From positions 35,249 to 99,248 of the forward strand of contig NZ_MASS01000012.1 in NCBI RefSeq assembly GCF_001707885.1: DNA of 64,000 nucleotides, in the 5' to 3' direction. This stretch comes from Desulfosporosinus cupriresistens (GTDB lineage Bacteria; Bacillota; Desulfitobacteriia; Desulfitobacteriales; Desulfitobacteriaceae). The first letter of the stretch is position 1. Each line of letters starts with the position of its first letter. The translations under genes were made by a program, and so were the position numbers. The notes beneath the pieces are model-generated. The model ran no database searches, had not been told where the DNA came from, and worked only from the letters and a program-made list of their open reading frames with translations. Shown in pieces: positions 63,001 through 64,000 of this stretch.

Positions 63001-63435
63001 TTACAGGAGGAAAATACCAAAATATTTAGTTTTTTTTATGATCGTCCCAATTCCTTTGAATTGTAGTAATATCCTCTGAGCTGCAGGATGTATATGGATG
63101 TTGTCAACAATCAATTCACAATATACTTCCGAACTACACATCGCTGCCCCAACAATTCCCGGCTCCCGATGGTTTAGAGTGGTTATTGCATTAAAAGTAT
63201 GGGTAATGCTTCGTGCACCGTTTTTATTGCATCTTCATAGGTTCCGCAGCTATGCCCTAGAGAGATAACGATGTCGCTAGCTATCCACACATTTTCTTAT
63301 GAAACACTCTGCATTTTCAAGCTCTGGAGCTATTGTGACCACCTTAATAAGCTTCTTATAATTTCTCAACAGCTCAAAATCTGGATGCCCCCCAAGTGTT
63401 CTCTGCCCCGTACGTCTCAACTTCCGTGTTCAGTA
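63001..63435 (-). pseudogene. Degraded nagA fragment (N-acetylglucosamine-6-phosphate deacetylase)
   Basis: Translated in three frames this stretch reads one NagA interior: GQRTLGGHPDFELL, NYKKLIKVVTIAPELENAE, CFIRKCVDS, then DIVISLGHSCGTYEDAIKTV, then ITHTFNAITTLNHREPGIVG and AAMCSSEVYCELIVDNIHIH plus PAAQRILLQFKG. SLGHS, THTFNA and HREPGIVGAA are metal-site and substrate marks of NagA. A TAGC duplication near 63278 and a small deletion near 63205 break the frame. Both ends are missing; the 5' side stops at the repeat array. No active enzyme can be made. Confidence 0.8.
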
Positions 63436-63439
63436 TACG

Positions 63440-64000
63440 AAAAGCACGATAGTCTCCAGTAACGATAGTGTCCGGTGGACACTATCGCCGAAAGCGCATA
63501 ACCTTTCACGCATACTATTGCGCTGAAGGATTAGCATCGCCGAACCACCACTCTAAAGGAACGCTTTGAGGCGAAGGGAGCTTTTCGCCACACGGCGTCC
63601 CCAGACGCATACTCCAGCCGTGTGAAGTCGACGAGTCTTTCGCCACATTGCGACTCGTCACGCAAACTCCAGCAAAGTGACGATAAGTGGACGAGCTTAT
63701 CGCCACACTGCATCCCGAAACAAATTCTCCTGCAGTGTGGATCCCAAACGGGTGGAACCACGGCCCATTCGTTCCATTCATTGCATAAATCTTACTTTCA
63801 TGAACACAGAAAAGACTACCTCGTTAGAGATAGTCTTTTCGCTTGTTACCTGGCGATACGAAAGGCGGACGAGCTTTTCGCCACACTGCATCCCGAAACG
63901 CATACTCCAGCAGTGTGACGAAAGTCGGACGAGACTTTCGCCACATTGCGACTCGTAACGCAAACTCCAGCAATGTGGATCCCGAACGGGTGGAACCCCA
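63440..64000. repeat. Array of structured 60-base repeats with co-varying hairpins
   Basis: GACGAG recurs at 63630, 63690, 63868 and 63928 (60-base spacing within each pair). Each unit has an outer hairpin CGAAAGTC/GACTTTCG or CGATAAG/CTTATCG across GGACGAG, and an inner one with 20-base loop: CACACGGC/GCCGTGTG, CACACTGC/GCAGTGTG, CACATTGC/GCAATGTG. Stems differ between units yet keep pairing. Two cassettes end in GTGGATCCC(G/A)AACGGGTGG (63736 and 63975). CGATAGTGTCC-GGT-GGACACTATCG at 63463-63487 is related to 14952-14976. The array continues past the window. Confidence 0.75.
63809..63839 (+). terminator. Hairpin between the two repeat cassettes
   Basis: AAAAGACTA and TAGTCTTTT pair across a 12-base loop; the T-run is inside the arm, so it may act as a terminator on either strand. 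Confidence 0.5.

Noticed and set aside
63515..63963. Several overlapping frames of 60-98 codons in both directions
   Set aside because: All are made by the repeat array; they repeat the same peptide pieces and lack ribosome sites.
63575..64000. Possible CRISPR array
   Set aside because: Units are 60 bases, nearly the same throughout, with no short fixed repeat and unique spacers, and no cas gene is near.

Overview
The window comes from a low-GC, spore-forming, anaerobic Firmicute, most likely a Desulfosporosinus/Desulfitobacterium-type member of the Clostridia. Evidence for sporulation: an uninterrupted pro-sigma-K gene, a BofC-like protein, a SpoIID-domain protein, an alpha/beta-type SASP and an array of tiny spore-type peptides. 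Evidence for anaerobic H2 metabolism: a Tat-exported, membrane-anchored [NiFe] hydrogenase with cytochrome b and its HypABCDEF set, plus a ferredoxin-like aldo/keto reductase. Most of the window is ordinary core chromosome in conserved Firmicute order.

Layout. 1-4.0 kb: aroE (partial), yqeG, sigK, two DUF4911 paralogues and a U32 peptidase, all on the minus strand. 4.2-5.8 kb: a stand-alone trpB under its own Trp T-box. 5.9-14.7 kb: mltG, a VanW lipoprotein, DUF1292, ruvX, an aldo/keto reductase, ireB, alaS (T-box) and an AI-2E-family permease. 15-19.3 kb: zinc-ribbon and PRC-barrel proteins, mnmA, iscU, iscS and iscR. 19.7-23 kb: rarA, ltaE, trxA and csoR. 23-33 kb: aspS (T-box), an MBL hydrolase, dtd, relA, apt, recJ and a CDF transporter behind a likely NiCo riboswitch. 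33-36.5 kb: an accessory spot with a frameshifted VanW gene, a 36-residue peptide that is 31% tryptophan, and seven consecutive 30-52-residue Gly-rich membrane peptides behind a near-perfect sigma-K promoter. 36.7-49.8 kb: secF, secD, EcsC and HD proteins, yajC, tgt, queA, a SpoIID-like protein, ruvBAC, bofC, yebC, cysK and DUF3842. 49.8-59.7 kb: the hydrogenase locus, with hypFCDE and hypBA on the minus strand around the structural operon (small subunit, large subunit, cytochrome b, protease) on the plus strand. 60-63 kb: SASP, larA and a soluble diacid-sensor/MCP-like protein. 63-64 kb: a degraded nagA fragment and a structured repeat array running off the window.

Themes. Regulation by RNA is prominent: three T-boxes (Trp, Ala, Asp) and a putative Ni/Co riboswitch. 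The alaS leader is unusually short and has a bulge base that does not match tRNA-Ala. Nickel recurs: hydrogenase, HypA/HypB, the nickel enzyme LarA and the Ni/Co riboswitch. Intergenic space is rich in small inverted-repeat elements (MITE-like, foldback, REP-like), some with hairpin stems that co-vary between copies.

The best candidate for something undescribed is 34.9-36.5 kb. Seven micro-ORFs, six of them forming two copies of a three-gene cassette, each with its own strong ribosome-binding site, lie behind a sigma-K-type promoter and beside a Trp/Gly/Phe-only-like micropeptide. Their function is unknown. No tRNA, rRNA, CRISPR array or intact insertion sequence was seen.
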